Below, one piece after another: positions 9,150 through 17,283 of a stretch of DNA of 64,000 bases. This DNA is from Muribaculum sp. An289 (GTDB taxonomy: Bacteria > Bacteroidota > Bacteroidia > Bacteroidales > UBA932), in NCBI RefSeq assembly GCF_002159555.1, contig NZ_NFIV01000003.1, positions 124,001 through 188,000 of the forward strand, written 5' to 3'. The translations under genes were made by a program, and so were the position numbers. Under the pieces are notes generated by a model. It was not told where the DNA came from. It made no database searches and saw only the letters and a program-made list of their open reading frames with translations. The first letter of the stretch is position 1. Every line of letters begins with the position of its first letter.

Positions 9150-11009
9150 TTAAAGCTCTTTGATGCCCATTTTTGCCTGATACTGTTTGAGCGTTTCGAG
9201 AACGTTGCATTTTACGTTGATAAAATGGGTGATGCCTTTGGCGATGAGTTCTTCGTTTTCGCCTCCGGCAACTACGAGAAGCGCCTTGTCCCCTAATTTT
9301 TCAGCAATCTGAGGAACGGCCTCCGGATATTCTTCATCTGAAGAGCAGGCAACCACTATGTCGGCCTTGGCCTCGATGGCGGCTTTGACACCTTCCTCGA
9401 TAGTCGAGAAGCGGTTGTTGTCGACAACTTTGAATCCGGCTACAGCGAAGAAGTTGCAAGCGAACTGCGCCCTTGCCCTGCACATTGCGAGGTTTCCGAA
9501 AGTGAGCATGAAGGCCATAGGCTGTTTTCCGCTCTTGTCGGTCGAATAGCGCAATTCCTCGAACGGCTGTGCCGCACGGTATTTTTCCAGAGGCTCGGCA
9601 ATCTGAGGCCTGTTGATTTCCGGTTTCACAGCCCCGCGTTTTACGGTTTCGAGGGCGATGCCGTCATGGATTTTCTCGAGGAAGTTAGGGTACTGGTTGG
9701 TGCCGAGGATTGTCGCGCGGCGTGTTTCGAATTTCTTGTCGCGGTCTGCCGAAACGGCCTTGATTTCTTTCTGTACGTGCCCGGACTTGAAGGCTTCGAT
9801 GTAACCGCCTTCATCGATGGTCTTTTTGAAGATGTCCCAGGCGACTTTCGCTATGGAAGCAGTAAGGGTTTCTATATAATAGGAACCTGCGGCCGGGTCA
9901 ACTACCTTGTCGAAGTGGCTTTCTTCCTTCAGTATGTTCTGCACGTTGCGTGCGATATGCGAGCTGAATTCGTCAGGCTTCTGGAAAGCATGGTCGAACG
10001 GGAGCACTTCGAGCGAATCTACGCCGGCTATTGTGGCGCTCATCGCTTCGGTAGTGTCGCGGAGCATGTTCACGTATGCATCGTATACAGTCTGGTTCCA
10101 TGCGCTTGTAACCGCGTGTATCCTCATCTTCATCGCACATCCGCATTCTACGCCGTAATCTTTGACGATGTTGGCCCAGAGCATGCGTGCCGCACGGAAT
10201 TTGGCTATTTCCATGAAATAGTTGGAACTTACGGCGAAAGTGAATTTGATGCGGCGGGCGGCTTCTTCAGCCTCTATTCCGAGGTCGGTCAGCCTGTCCA
10301 TGTATTCGACTCCCATTGCGAGGCCGAATCCGAGTTCCTGGGTGATGGATGCTCCGGCATCGTTGAAAACGTATGGCCTTACTCCGATTACCCTTATTCC
10401 TTTATAGTCTTTGACAAGCCTTATGCACTCGGCTGCCGTTTCGAAAACGTTGTCGTTGCAGAAATAACCTTTGGTGTTGAGTGTCCTGATAGGGTCGAAA
10501 TCGAAGGAAGCCCTGATGGCATCCTTGGCGTAACCTTTCGATTCCACGTATGATATGAAGCGCCTGATGGTTTCAGGGGCTTCAGTGCAAAGTGAAACGA
10601 AATTGACTTCTACAGCGGAAAGTTCTATCCCGTTCAGGAGGGCGGCCATATCGGCATCCGAAACCTCTCCCTTCATGATGAAGCCGATTGAGTCGGCCCC
10701 TTTCATGAGTGCGTCGAGGGCGTGTGCGTTTGCCTTGTCATAGCCTTCGCATACGCAGAAATCCTGACGTATGAGCCAGCGGTTGTCTTCTTTCGTACCG
10801 CGGACATAAGGGAATTCACCCGGCTGGGTGCCGAGGTGTTTTACCTCCTGAAGATCTTCGGCGCGGTAATAAGGACGTACTTCGAAACCTTCACCTGTCT
10901 TCCAGACGAGTTTCTTGTTGTAGTCAGCGCCTTTGAGATCCCTGTTGATGACCTCCTCCCACTCTTGGGTGGTTACAGGAGGAAATTCAGCAAATAATTT
11001 CTCTGCCAT
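9150..11009 (-). CDS. mutA: Methylmalonyl-CoA mutase small subunit
   Basis: 619 residues. It is the non-catalytic partner of the heterodimeric mutase. The barrel domain is similar to the large subunit ([39 protein letters not shown]). The C-terminal flavodoxin-like domain lacks the D-x-H-x-x-G cobalamin motif: the corresponding place reads TFGNLAMCRARAQ, as expected for the small subunit. It is the first gene of the mutA-mutB-DHS-like operon, with a good -7 element about 50 bases upstream. Confidence 0.96.
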   Translation of the reverse strand: MAEKLFAEFPPVTTQEWEEVINRDLKGADYNKKLVWKTGEGFEVRPYYRAEDLQEVKHLGTQPGEFPYVRGTKEDNRWLIRQDFCVCEGYDKANAHALDALMKGADSIGFIMKGEVSDADMAALLNGIELSAVEVNFVSLCTEAPETIRRFISYVESKGYAKDAIRASFDFDPIRTLNTKGYFCNDNVFETAAECIRLVKDYKGIRVIGVRPYVFNDAGASITQELGFGLAMGVEYMDRLTDLGIEAEEAARRIKFTFAVSSNYFMEIAKFRAARMLWANIVKDYGVECGCAMKMRIHAVTSAWNQTVYDAYVNMLRDTTEAMSATIAGVDSLEVLPFDHAFQKPDEFSSHIARNVQNILKEESHFDKVVDPAAGSYYIETLTASIAKVAWDIFKKTIDEGGYIEAFKSGHVQKEIKAVSADRDKKFETRRATILGTNQYPNFLEKIHDGIALETVKRGAVKPEINRPQIAEPLEKYRAAQPFEELRYSTDKSGKQPMAFMLTFGNLAMCRARAQFACNFFAVAGFKVVDNNRFSTIEEGVKAAIEAKADIVVACSSDEEYPEAVPQIAEKLGDKALLVVAGGENEELIAKGITHFINVKCNVLETLKQYQAKMGIKEL

Positions 11010-11057
11010 TTTTTAATATTTTAGATAAAAACTTATTGTCTTTCCCAATAATCCCGG

Positions 11058-11065
11058 CAAAGTTA
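11058..11065 (-). promoter_or_regulatory. mutA: Promoter -7 element for mutA operon
   Basis: On the minus strand this reads TAACTTTG, matching the Bacteroidota -7 consensus TAnnTTTG, about 50 bases before the mutA start. No clean TTTG is seen at -33, so strength is uncertain. The short leader leaves no room for a cobalamin riboswitch. Confidence 0.55.
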
Positions 11066-11590
11066 CATAATTTTCTGACAGTTTGGACAGTTTTAAAATA
11101 TTCCTTAGAATTGTATGTCACTAATCGACAAATATCGATAATAATTTCGAGGATGTCTTTTCCTTTACCTTGATGGATGGTTTCTATGTTGCCTATCCGT
11201 CCTAAACGTGTATAACTATAGCCCGAGGAAAACGTTTTGCAGAACAGTACGGCGCAGGACGAGCCGTATAACATCGAGTCTCATGTCTGAATCGTTCCGG
11301 GCGATAACTTTCTGTCGGCAGGCTTTTATGCCCTCTTCCTAAAAAAAGACAGTGGTGGACTTTCTTTATATAACGATATAACCAACTGTATTACAGCAAA
11401 TAGCACTTATTACTATTTCTTGAAGTAACAAGACAGAAACAACATAGGTGATTTATGAGAACTCAAAGGAATGTTTGCCAGACTTGCCTGATGGATGCGA
11501 AAGAGGGGGTGTCTAATGCATCGACTTCCTGAATCTTGGATTCAGGTGCAATGCAGCATTTAACTATTCTGTAAAAACACAACCCTATGG
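11066..11590. other. AT-rich non-coding left flank of the accessory island
   Basis: No convincing gene is seen here. The stretch changes in base composition from the mutA side and holds a perfect inverted repeat, CCTGAATC-TTG-GATTCAGG (11527-11545), close to the XRE gene promoter. It could be an operator or the remains of a terminator. The GGGGGTGTCTAA string just before it (about 11505-11516) looks like the outer end of some insertion sequences, but no partner end was found. The left limit of the island should lie somewhere in this interval. Confidence 0.4.
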
Positions 11591-11622
11591 TTGTTCGGTT
11601 CTGGATAATTATTGTACCTTTG
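11591..11622 (+). promoter_or_regulatory. Promoter of the XRE/ORF6N genes
   Basis: TTGTT at 11591-11595 can serve as -33 and TACCTTTG at 11615-11622 is an exact -7 match (TAnnTTTG). The XRE gene starts 30 bases later. The 8-bp inverted repeat at 11527-11545 lies about 45 bases upstream. Confidence 0.65.
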
Positions 11623-11651
11623 CAATCAAGACAGGAAAAGGATGTATTTCA

Positions 11652-11945
11652 ATGGACACAACGGCAGATAAAACGCTTTCCGTTGCTTCGGTGCCGGAAG
11701 CGCAAAGGATGGAACAGGATATAAAGGATTGGGCGCAGTATTCTCAATGGATTGCCGCCGCCATGTTCAAACGGATGTCGGAACTTGGCTTGACACAGAA
11801 AATGCTTGCCGGAAAGATGGGCTGCACCCAGCAGTACATATCCAAGGTGTTGAAAGGGAAAAAGAATATGTCGTTGGAAACCATCTGCAAGATTGAAAAC
11901 GCATTGGGCATTGAGATTATCAAAAACCTGAATGAAATTAAGTAG
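11652..11945 (+). CDS. Small XRE-family helix-turn-helix regulator
   Basis: 97 residues. Residues about 45-92 form a lambda-repressor-like HTH ([20 protein letters not shown], then [11 protein letters not shown], then [13 protein letters not shown]). The N-terminal 40 residues form an extra helix-rich stretch seen in HigA/antitoxin-like proteins. It overlaps the next gene by 14 bases, so the two are co-translated. It probably regulates its own operon. An antitoxin role is possible, but no recognisable toxin partner is present. Confidence 0.8.
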   Translation: MDTTADKTLSVASVPEAQRMEQDIKDWAQYSQWIAAAMFKRMSELGLTQKMLAGKMGCTQQYISKVLKGKKNMSLETICKIENALGIEIIKNLNEIK

Positions 11946-12894
11946 TAAAAGAGGTATGGCTAAAGACAGGGAAAAGATAGAGGACAAGGCAAATGAACCG
12001 GTCGCAAATTGCGACCAGTTACCTATGGCTGCCGATATACAGCCGATGATTCGAGTAATCAGAGGTCAGCAAGTTATTATTGACAGGGATTTGGCTTTGT
12101 TGTATGGTGTGGAAACCAGAGCATTGAATCAGGCAGTAAAACGTAATATCGAGCGATTTCCTGACGACTTCATGTTTCAACTGGACAAAGAAGATGTAGA
12201 AATCTTGAAATCACAAAATGTGACTTCAAGTTGGGGTGGCGACAGAAGGTTGCCTTATGCTTTCACCGAACAAGGTATCGCCATGCTTAGCTCCGTCTTG
12301 AAATCACAGACTGCGGTGGAAGTGAACATCCGCATCATGAGAGCCTTTGTGTCCATGCGCCGTTTCATCGCTACCAATTCCCAACTGTTCCAACGGCTTG
12401 AAACGATAGAATATCATCAGCTTGAAATGAAACGGCATCAGGAGGTGACGGACAAGCGCATCGACGAGGTGTTCAAACGACTGGAAGCCAATATTCCTCC
12501 CATGCAGGGTATATTCTACGACGGGCAGGTGTTTGACGCTTACCGTTTTGTATCTGACTTGATACGAAAGGCAAAACGCACCATTGCGCTGATTGACAAC
12601 TATGTGGATGATACGGTACTGACCCTGCTCGACAAAAGGGAAAAAGGAGTGACTGCCACTATCTACACACAACGTGTAAGCGACCGGTTCCAACTGGATG
12701 TTGACCGTCACAACGCTCAATATCCGCCAGTCAGGATAGAGCGGTTCAACAAAGCGCATGACCGTTTTCTGCTTATAGACGACGAAGTGTACCACATCGG
12801 GGCATCGATTAAGGATTTGGGCAAAAAGTGGTTCGGGTTCACGCTTATGCGTGACATTCCGGTCTCAGAAATCATCAATAGAATCAAGGATTAG
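11932..12894 (+). CDS. ORF6N-domain protein with C-terminal PLD-like domain
   Basis: 320 residues (start 11932; a second in-frame ATG at 11956 is also plausible). Residues about 40-125 are an ORF6N DNA-binding domain, common in phage and mobile-element regulators ([41 protein letters not shown]). A helical linker or coiled coil follows (about 140-190). Residues about 205-318 look like one phospholipase-D-type lobe ([27 protein letters not shown], then HDRFLLID and [15 protein letters not shown]). The canonical H-x-K motif reads H-D-R here, so nuclease or lipase activity is doubtful. It may be a DNA-binding protein with a dead nuclease fold. Co-transcribed with the XRE gene. Confidence 0.8.
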   Translation: MKLSSKRGMAKDREKIEDKANEPVANCDQLPMAADIQPMIRVIRGQQVIIDRDLALLYGVETRALNQAVKRNIERFPDDFMFQLDKEDVEILKSQNVTSSWGGDRRLPYAFTEQGIAMLSSVLKSQTAVEVNIRIMRAFVSMRRFIATNSQLFQRLETIEYHQLEMKRHQEVTDKRIDEVFKRLEANIPPMQGIFYDGQVFDAYRFVSDLIRKAKRTIALIDNYVDDTVLTLLDKREKGVTATIYTQRVSDRFQLDVDRHNAQYPPVRIERFNKAHDRFLLIDDEVYHIGASIKDLGKKWFGFTLMRDIPVSEIINRIKD

Positions 12895-12931
12895 CCAATG
12901 TGCAAATTGGTTTTAAAACAACAAGGTAATA

Positions 12932-14038
12932 ATGGATTATACAATATACGAATTTTCGCTTTTCATTGCGTTGCCGTTGATGCTGTTCTTCGGCTTTTAT
13001 TTTTTGTTGGCTAAAATACCGGAAAAAGTCATTTTCGGAAATTATCTGCGCTCCCGTCGGATCATAGGGATAGCGTTGCTGCTGCTTGCCGCCAATTATT
13101 CGGTGCATTTCTTTTTCGGAATCCGGTTCAAGAACGCCGATGCTGCCATTCTGATGAACCTTTCGACCTACTTCCTGTGTTACTGGCTTTTCAGTTCGGC
13201 ACTCACAATTCTGTTAGACCGTTTTTACATAACGAAACGTCGATTATGCACACATATCAGTCTTTGGATTATATATTCTATTCTTTCCTGTATTGTATTG
13301 CTGCTACTGCCGAAAGGAATCTTCCAGACGGTTGCATTGCTGGTTCTGGCTGCTTGGCTGGTCATTTATGGATTGGTTCTGGCTTGCAGACTTCTTCGGG
13401 CTTATAATAAGGCGATCCGGATTTTTAAAGACACTCAAGCGGATGACATCGACGCGTATATCAAATGGCTTTCCATATTCACTTACTGGGCTATTATCTT
13501 CGGTGTCGGATGCGGACTATTGACATTCCTTCCGGATAAATATGTTTACATCTGGATTCTGTCATCGATACCGTTCTACAGCTACCTGTTTTATTCTTAC
13601 CAGAACTATATGATATTTTATGAACAGGTTGAACGTACTTTGGAGATAGGAAATGAACCGGTTGAAGAAGTAAAGGCTGAATCAGAAAAGGAATTGCCTA
13701 AATATTTTGAAAACATCGAGAACAATCTGATTCCATGGCTGGAGCGTAACGGTTACACGCAGCCGGGGCTAACCATACAGGATTTGACACAAATGCTCGA
13801 TACAAACAGAACATATCTGATTGCTTATATAAAGGAGAAATATAAGGTCTCATTCTGTGAATGGATAACCGGACTAAGACTGGAATACGCCAAAAAACTA
13901 CTGAAGGGACATCCCGAAATGAGTGTGCAGAAATTGGCTGAATCATCAGGCTTCTTATCCCGTAGTTACTTCATCAAATCTTTTACCAAGAAAGAAGGAT
14001 ACACACCGGCCAAGTGGAGAAAAGCCAATATGGAGTAA
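12932..14038 (+). CDS. Membrane-anchored AraC-family transcriptional regulator
   Basis: 368 residues. The N-terminal half has six or seven hydrophobic segments (about residues 5-27, 44-62, 75-95, 105-125, 130-152, 185-205, 212-230). After a cytoplasmic linker, residues about 265-366 are a double-HTH AraC/XylS domain (LTIQDLTQMLDTNRTYL..., VQKLAESSGFLSRSYFIKSF, then K-x-G-x-T-P). This architecture is common next to Bacteroidales fimbrial operons. Its position directly before four direct repeats and the fimbrial promoter suggests that it senses a membrane or envelope signal and controls that operon. This is inferred from layout. Confidence 0.88.
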   Translation: MDYTIYEFSLFIALPLMLFFGFYFLLAKIPEKVIFGNYLRSRRIIGIALLLLAANYSVHFFFGIRFKNADAAILMNLSTYFLCYWLFSSALTILLDRFYITKRRLCTHISLWIIYSILSCIVLLLLPKGIFQTVALLVLAAWLVIYGLVLACRLLRAYNKAIRIFKDTQADDIDAYIKWLSIFTYWAIIFGVGCGLLTFLPDKYVYIWILSSIPFYSYLFYSYQNYMIFYEQVERTLEIGNEPVEEVKAESEKELPKYFENIENNLIPWLERNGYTQPGLTIQDLTQMLDTNRTYLIAYIKEKYKVSFCEWITGLRLEYAKKLLKGHPEMSVQKLAESSGFLSRSYFIKSFTKKEGYTPAKWRKANME

Positions 14039-14070
14039 TTTTATGATAAAACCAGAATTTTCTATTGACT

Positions 14071-14144
14071 AAAAGTGCTCTATTGACAAAATAAAAGTGC
14101 TCAATCAGCAAAAAAGTGCTCATACAACAATTTGAAAAGTGCTC
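14071..14144 (+). repeat. Four direct repeats AAAAGTGCTC upstream of the fimbrial promoter
   Basis: Exact copies lie at 14071-14080, 14093-14102, 14112-14121 and 14135-14144, spaced 22, 19 and 23 bases, about two helical turns. Most are preceded by A-rich strings and followed by a CAA/ACA-containing spacer. They end 53 bases before the -33 element. The arrangement suits AraC-type activator sites. Confidence 0.85.
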
Positions 14145-14197
14145 AATCGGCAAATAGTATAAAACGCTAAAATTTTGCAGAAAAAGTATTTATAATA

Positions 14198-14229
14198 TTT
14201 GTGCCGGTAAATGCTATTTATTACCTTTG
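14198..14229 (+). promoter_or_regulatory. Fimbrial operon promoter
   Basis: TTTG at 14198-14201, a 20-bp spacer, and TACCTTTG at 14222-14229: a textbook Bacteroidota promoter. The first fimbrial gene begins at 14261. Confidence 0.85.
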
Positions 14230-14260
14230 GGGAAGACAAAGATAATCAATTCAAGTTTAT

Positions 14261-15361
14261 ATGAGCAGAAAAATCACTTTTCTTACCCTGTTTCTGTGGC
14301 TGATGACGGTAACTTTTCCTGTCATTGCGCAGCAGAAAGCAGACACGACCTACACCTTCCGCTTCGTTCCGCAGAAGGACATGTTCTACGTGCCTTGGAA
14401 TGGGAATGACACGGAGCTTGCCCGCCTGCTGGAGTGTATCGAAAGCAACAAAGCAACAATTCTTGACGGCAAGCTGCCGCTATTGGTTGACGGCTACTGC
14501 AACTCATTAGGCAGTGAAGCCGAGAACCTTGCCACGGCAAAGATCCGTGCCAACCGTGTGAAATCCGAACTGATTACACGCGCGGAAATAAAAGAGGAGA
14601 ATTTCATCACCCGCAACCATGCGACTGAGGGTGACTTTGTCACCGTACGCCTGACGGTACCGGTCAAGGAAACAGCCGCGACGGATGCGGAAGCGGAAGC
14701 ACGACGCAAGGCGGAAGCCGAACGACTGGAAGCCGAGAAGCGTGCCGAACAGGAACGACTTGCCGAAGAGCGGCGCAAGGCGGATGAAGCCCGACTTGCC
14801 GCTGAAAAGGCAGAGGCAGAGAAAGCCGCTCAACAAAACACACTTGCCGACACTCCGTCGGAAACCAAAATCACAAATGATTGTCATCTCTCCCTGCGTG
14901 CCAACCTGCTGCGCTGGGCCACCCTGACACCCGATTTAGGGCTTGAATGGCGCATCTGCCCGTCGTGGGGCATTGCCGTAAACGGCTCGTGGACTTCATG
15001 GAGCTGGAGCGACAAAGACCGCCGCTACGCTCTGTGGGAAGTGGCTCCGGAAGTGCGTTACTACATGGGCGAGAAGAAAGCCTGGTATCTGGGTGCGATG
15101 TTCAAGGCCGGACAGTTCAACTACAAGCTCTCCGAAACGGGCAAGCAGGGCGACCTGATGGGTGGCGGCATCACTGCCGGCTACCAGCTGCGGCTGAACA
15201 AGGCATTAGATCTTGATTTCAACCTCGGTCTGGGCTACCTGAATGCCGACTATGAGAAATATGAAGTCATCGACGGTGTACGAGTGCGCAAAGGCAGTGA
15301 GACAAAGGACTGGTGGGGCCCCATCAACGCCGGTGTGACATTGGTGTGGAAACTTTTCTAA
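14261..15361 (+). CDS. DUF3575 outer-membrane protein with OmpA-like and coiled-coil regions
   Basis: 366 residues. Signal peptide (about 1-24, ending VIAQQ), then an OmpA-like periplasmic segment (about 30-138) with the family-like pattern VDGYCNSLG...RANRVKSELI. Next is a highly charged Glu/Ala/Lys/Arg coiled coil (about 145-200). The C-terminal domain (about 210-366) matches DUF3575, an eight-strand-like outer-membrane barrel ending in an aromatic residue (LVWKLF). Such proteins head many Bacteroidales fimbrial loci and may link the fimbria to peptidoglycan or the outer membrane. First gene after the promoter; 18 bases separate it from the Mfa2-like gene. Confidence 0.85.
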   Translation: MSRKITFLTLFLWLMTVTFPVIAQQKADTTYTFRFVPQKDMFYVPWNGNDTELARLLECIESNKATILDGKLPLLVDGYCNSLGSEAENLATAKIRANRVKSELITRAEIKEENFITRNHATEGDFVTVRLTVPVKETAATDAEAEARRKAEAERLEAEKRAEQERLAEERRKADEARLAAEKAEAEKAAQQNTLADTPSETKITNDCHLSLRANLLRWATLTPDLGLEWRICPSWGIAVNGSWTSWSWSDKDRRYALWEVAPEVRYYMGEKKAWYLGAMFKAGQFNYKLSETGKQGDLMGGGITAGYQLRLNKALDLDFNLGLGYLNADYEKYEVIDGVRVRKGSETKDWWGPINAGVTLVWKLF

Positions 15362-15379
15362 CAGAGGGAGGAAGACGAT

Positions 15380-16267
15380 ATGAAAGTAAGACAATATATA
15401 AATATGATGGGAATGGCAGCCGCCGTGCTGCTCTCTTCCTGCGTGAAGGACACGCTCTATGATACGCCGCACCCCGACCACGGGAAGATTGCGGTGACAG
15501 CCGACTGGTCGGCCCGCGGTGAGGGCATCGACATACCTGCCACATGGACGGTCACCATGGGCGACTACACGGGTACGGAGACTTCCGCCACCCATGCCCC
15601 CGACCATCTGTTTGCTCCGGGCAGCTACACCCTTGCGGTGTGGAACCCGGCTGAAGGAATCACGGTAAGCGGTACCACCGCCACCGTTGCCGCAGCCACG
15701 GGAAACCGGGCAGGCATGGATGCCTTTGTGAACAATGCTCCGGGATGGTTCTTCACCTATACGGAACAGGTGAGCATCGAGAAAGACAAGGACTATCCGC
15801 TGACCGCCGCGATGAAGCAGCAGGTGCGCGAGCTGACGCTTGTCGTCGAGCCGACGGGTGATGCCGCCGGACGCATCACGGAGATTGTTGCCCATCTGAC
15901 GGGTGCAGCCGGAACACTCGACTTCGCAACCGATACCTACGGAGCCGCTTCGAACGTCGTGCTGCCCTTCACGAAGATTACCGAAGGAGCCGATGCCGGC
16001 AAGTGGAAAGCCACGGTGCGGCTGCTGGGTGTGACCGGCACGGAACAGCTGCTGACGGGCGAAATCCGCTATGCTGACGGCAACCCGACACCCACCACGC
16101 TGAAAAGCGACCTTACGGAAGCTCTCGCGGCCTTCAACACCGGAAAGGGCGAATCGCTGACCCTCGGCGGAACGCTGGTTGAGACTCCCGAAGGCATGGA
16201 AGTGGACGGAGCCGGAATTACCGGCTGGGAAGAAGTGAAAGGTGATGATGTAAATGCCGATTTGTAA
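15380..16267 (+). CDS. FimB/Mfa2-family fimbrial lipoprotein (probable anchor)
   Basis: 295 residues. Lipoprotein signal peptide with lipobox LLSSC (Cys at about 21). The rest is beta-rich with two transthyretin-like halves, the second starting near residue 155 with a VRELTLVVEPTGDAAGRI-type stretch, as in FimB/Mfa2 proteins that anchor and limit fimbriae in Porphyromonas. A purine-rich AGGGAGGA lies 5-15 bases before the start, unusually strong for this phylum. Codon use is GC-rich (GCC, ACC, CTG), unlike flanking core genes, which supports transfer. Confidence 0.82.
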   Translation: MKVRQYINMMGMAAAVLLSSCVKDTLYDTPHPDHGKIAVTADWSARGEGIDIPATWTVTMGDYTGTETSATHAPDHLFAPGSYTLAVWNPAEGITVSGTTATVAAATGNRAGMDAFVNNAPGWFFTYTEQVSIEKDKDYPLTAAMKQQVRELTLVVEPTGDAAGRITEIVAHLTGAAGTLDFATDTYGAASNVVLPFTKITEGADAGKWKATVRLLGVTGTEQLLTGEIRYADGNPTPTTLKSDLTEALAAFNTGKGESLTLGGTLVETPEGMEVDGAGITGWEEVKGDDVNADL

Positions 16268-16365
16268 ATAATTAGCAAACCGAACGCAGAAGCAAAGCTG
16301 GATTTGATTATGCTGAGGTACAGCAATTATTGAAATGGAATTTAACAAATATAATGACAGATATA

Positions 16366-17256
16366 ATGAAGACAAGATTTTTTGCACTTGCGGCGCTCGC
16401 CCTCGCACTGGCAGCCTGCAATAACGACAACGAGATTCTGAACAATGACGGTCCCGTGGCCGCCCGGTTTATCGCCGACATCGCCCCTGCCACCCGCGCC
16501 AGCGGAACCACATGGACTGGCGGAGACCGCATCGGCGTCACCGACATCGGTAACGATACCCGGTACGGCAACGTGCCTTTCATCCTGAAGAACGGGAAAT
16601 TTGAGGCAGAAGAAAAGGTCATCTATATCGAAGATGTAAAGACCCATACTTTCCGCGCCTACTATCCGTACAACGCGGCGGGAGGCACCCTCGCAGCCAC
16701 GACCGATGCCACGGCGCAGCAGAACCAGCCTGCCATCGACTTCCTCTTTGCTTCAGGAGCCACGGGAGACAAAAACAGCCCGGTGGTGAGCTTCACCGAC
16801 AAAACCGACAAAGGCGGTGCAGACAACTCCTTCCACCACCGCATGAGCCGGATAACCCTTACCTTCGAGGTGGGCGACGGTGTGGATTTCAGTGTGGTCA
16901 AGCCTGAACGTTACACGCTGGGCGGATTGATACTCACCGGTACGTTCAATACTGCCGACGGTATTGCCACCGCAGACGACGGGGCACAGACCGGAGAACT
17001 GACTATGAATCTGGCCGACGGCAACCTCACGTCATCGGTCATCCTCTTCCCGCAGACAGCTGCCTCCCTGCCGTTGACTGTGAATTACAGAAGTCAGAAT
17101 TATCATGCCACGCTCACCGTGCCCGAAGGCGCACTGCAGGCGGGAAACAACTATACCTATACCGTCAAGGTACGCAACAAAGGCCTTGAAGTCAGCGAAG
17201 CCACCATTGCAAAGTGGAACGATGTAGACGGCGGAGAAGTGGGTGCTGACCTGTAA
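16366..17256 (+). CDS. Fimbrillin-family lipoprotein
   Basis: 296 residues from the ATG at 16366, chosen because the signal peptide MKTRFFALAALALALAAC begins there. The frame stays open to ATGs at 16330 and 16354, which would add a poorly matching leader. Lipobox ALAAC. The body has the fimbrillin-like order: A-P-A-T-R-A-S near the mature N-terminus, TWTGGDRIGV, HTFRAYYPY, then an FHHRMSRITLTFEVGDG-type motif and the C-terminal LQAGNNYTYTVKV segment with a final WNDVDGGEV. In this family the mature N-terminal arginine region is cut by Rgp-like proteases before strand-exchange assembly. It is probably a structural or minor fimbrial subunit. Confidence 0.85.
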   Translation: MKTRFFALAALALALAACNNDNEILNNDGPVAARFIADIAPATRASGTTWTGGDRIGVTDIGNDTRYGNVPFILKNGKFEAEEKVIYIEDVKTHTFRAYYPYNAAGGTLAATTDATAQQNQPAIDFLFASGATGDKNSPVVSFTDKTDKGGADNSFHHRMSRITLTFEVGDGVDFSVVKPERYTLGGLILTGTFNTADGIATADDGAQTGELTMNLADGNLTSSVILFPQTAASLPLTVNYRSQNYHATLTVPEGALQAGNNYTYTVKVRNKGLEVSEATIAKWNDVDGGEVGADL

Positions 17257-17283
17257 GACATTACTAATTAAGAATGAAGAATT

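Noticed and set aside
11010-11060. Cobalamin riboswitch before mutA
   Set aside because: The predicted leader is only about 40 bases and contains no B12-box-like motif.
10987-11274. A 95-codon minus-strand frame overlapping the start of mutA and its promoter
   Set aside because: It covers the mutA -7 element and runs into the mutA start region in another frame. Its middle looks mildly protein-like, but there is no ribosome site, family match or room for a real gene.
11500-11545. Insertion sequence end (GGGGGTGTCTAA) near the left side of the island
   Set aside because: No transposase frame and no matching inverted end were found within the window.
14041-14260. Invertible promoter upstream of the fimbrial operon
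   Set aside because: No inverted repeats flank the promoter; the repeats there are all direct. The island integrase is broken.
15206-16408. Long antisense frame across the DUF3575 and Mfa2-like genes
   Set aside because: It is a shadow of GC-rich coding sequence. The sense genes have signal peptides and clear families, and the antisense product has no recognisable domain.
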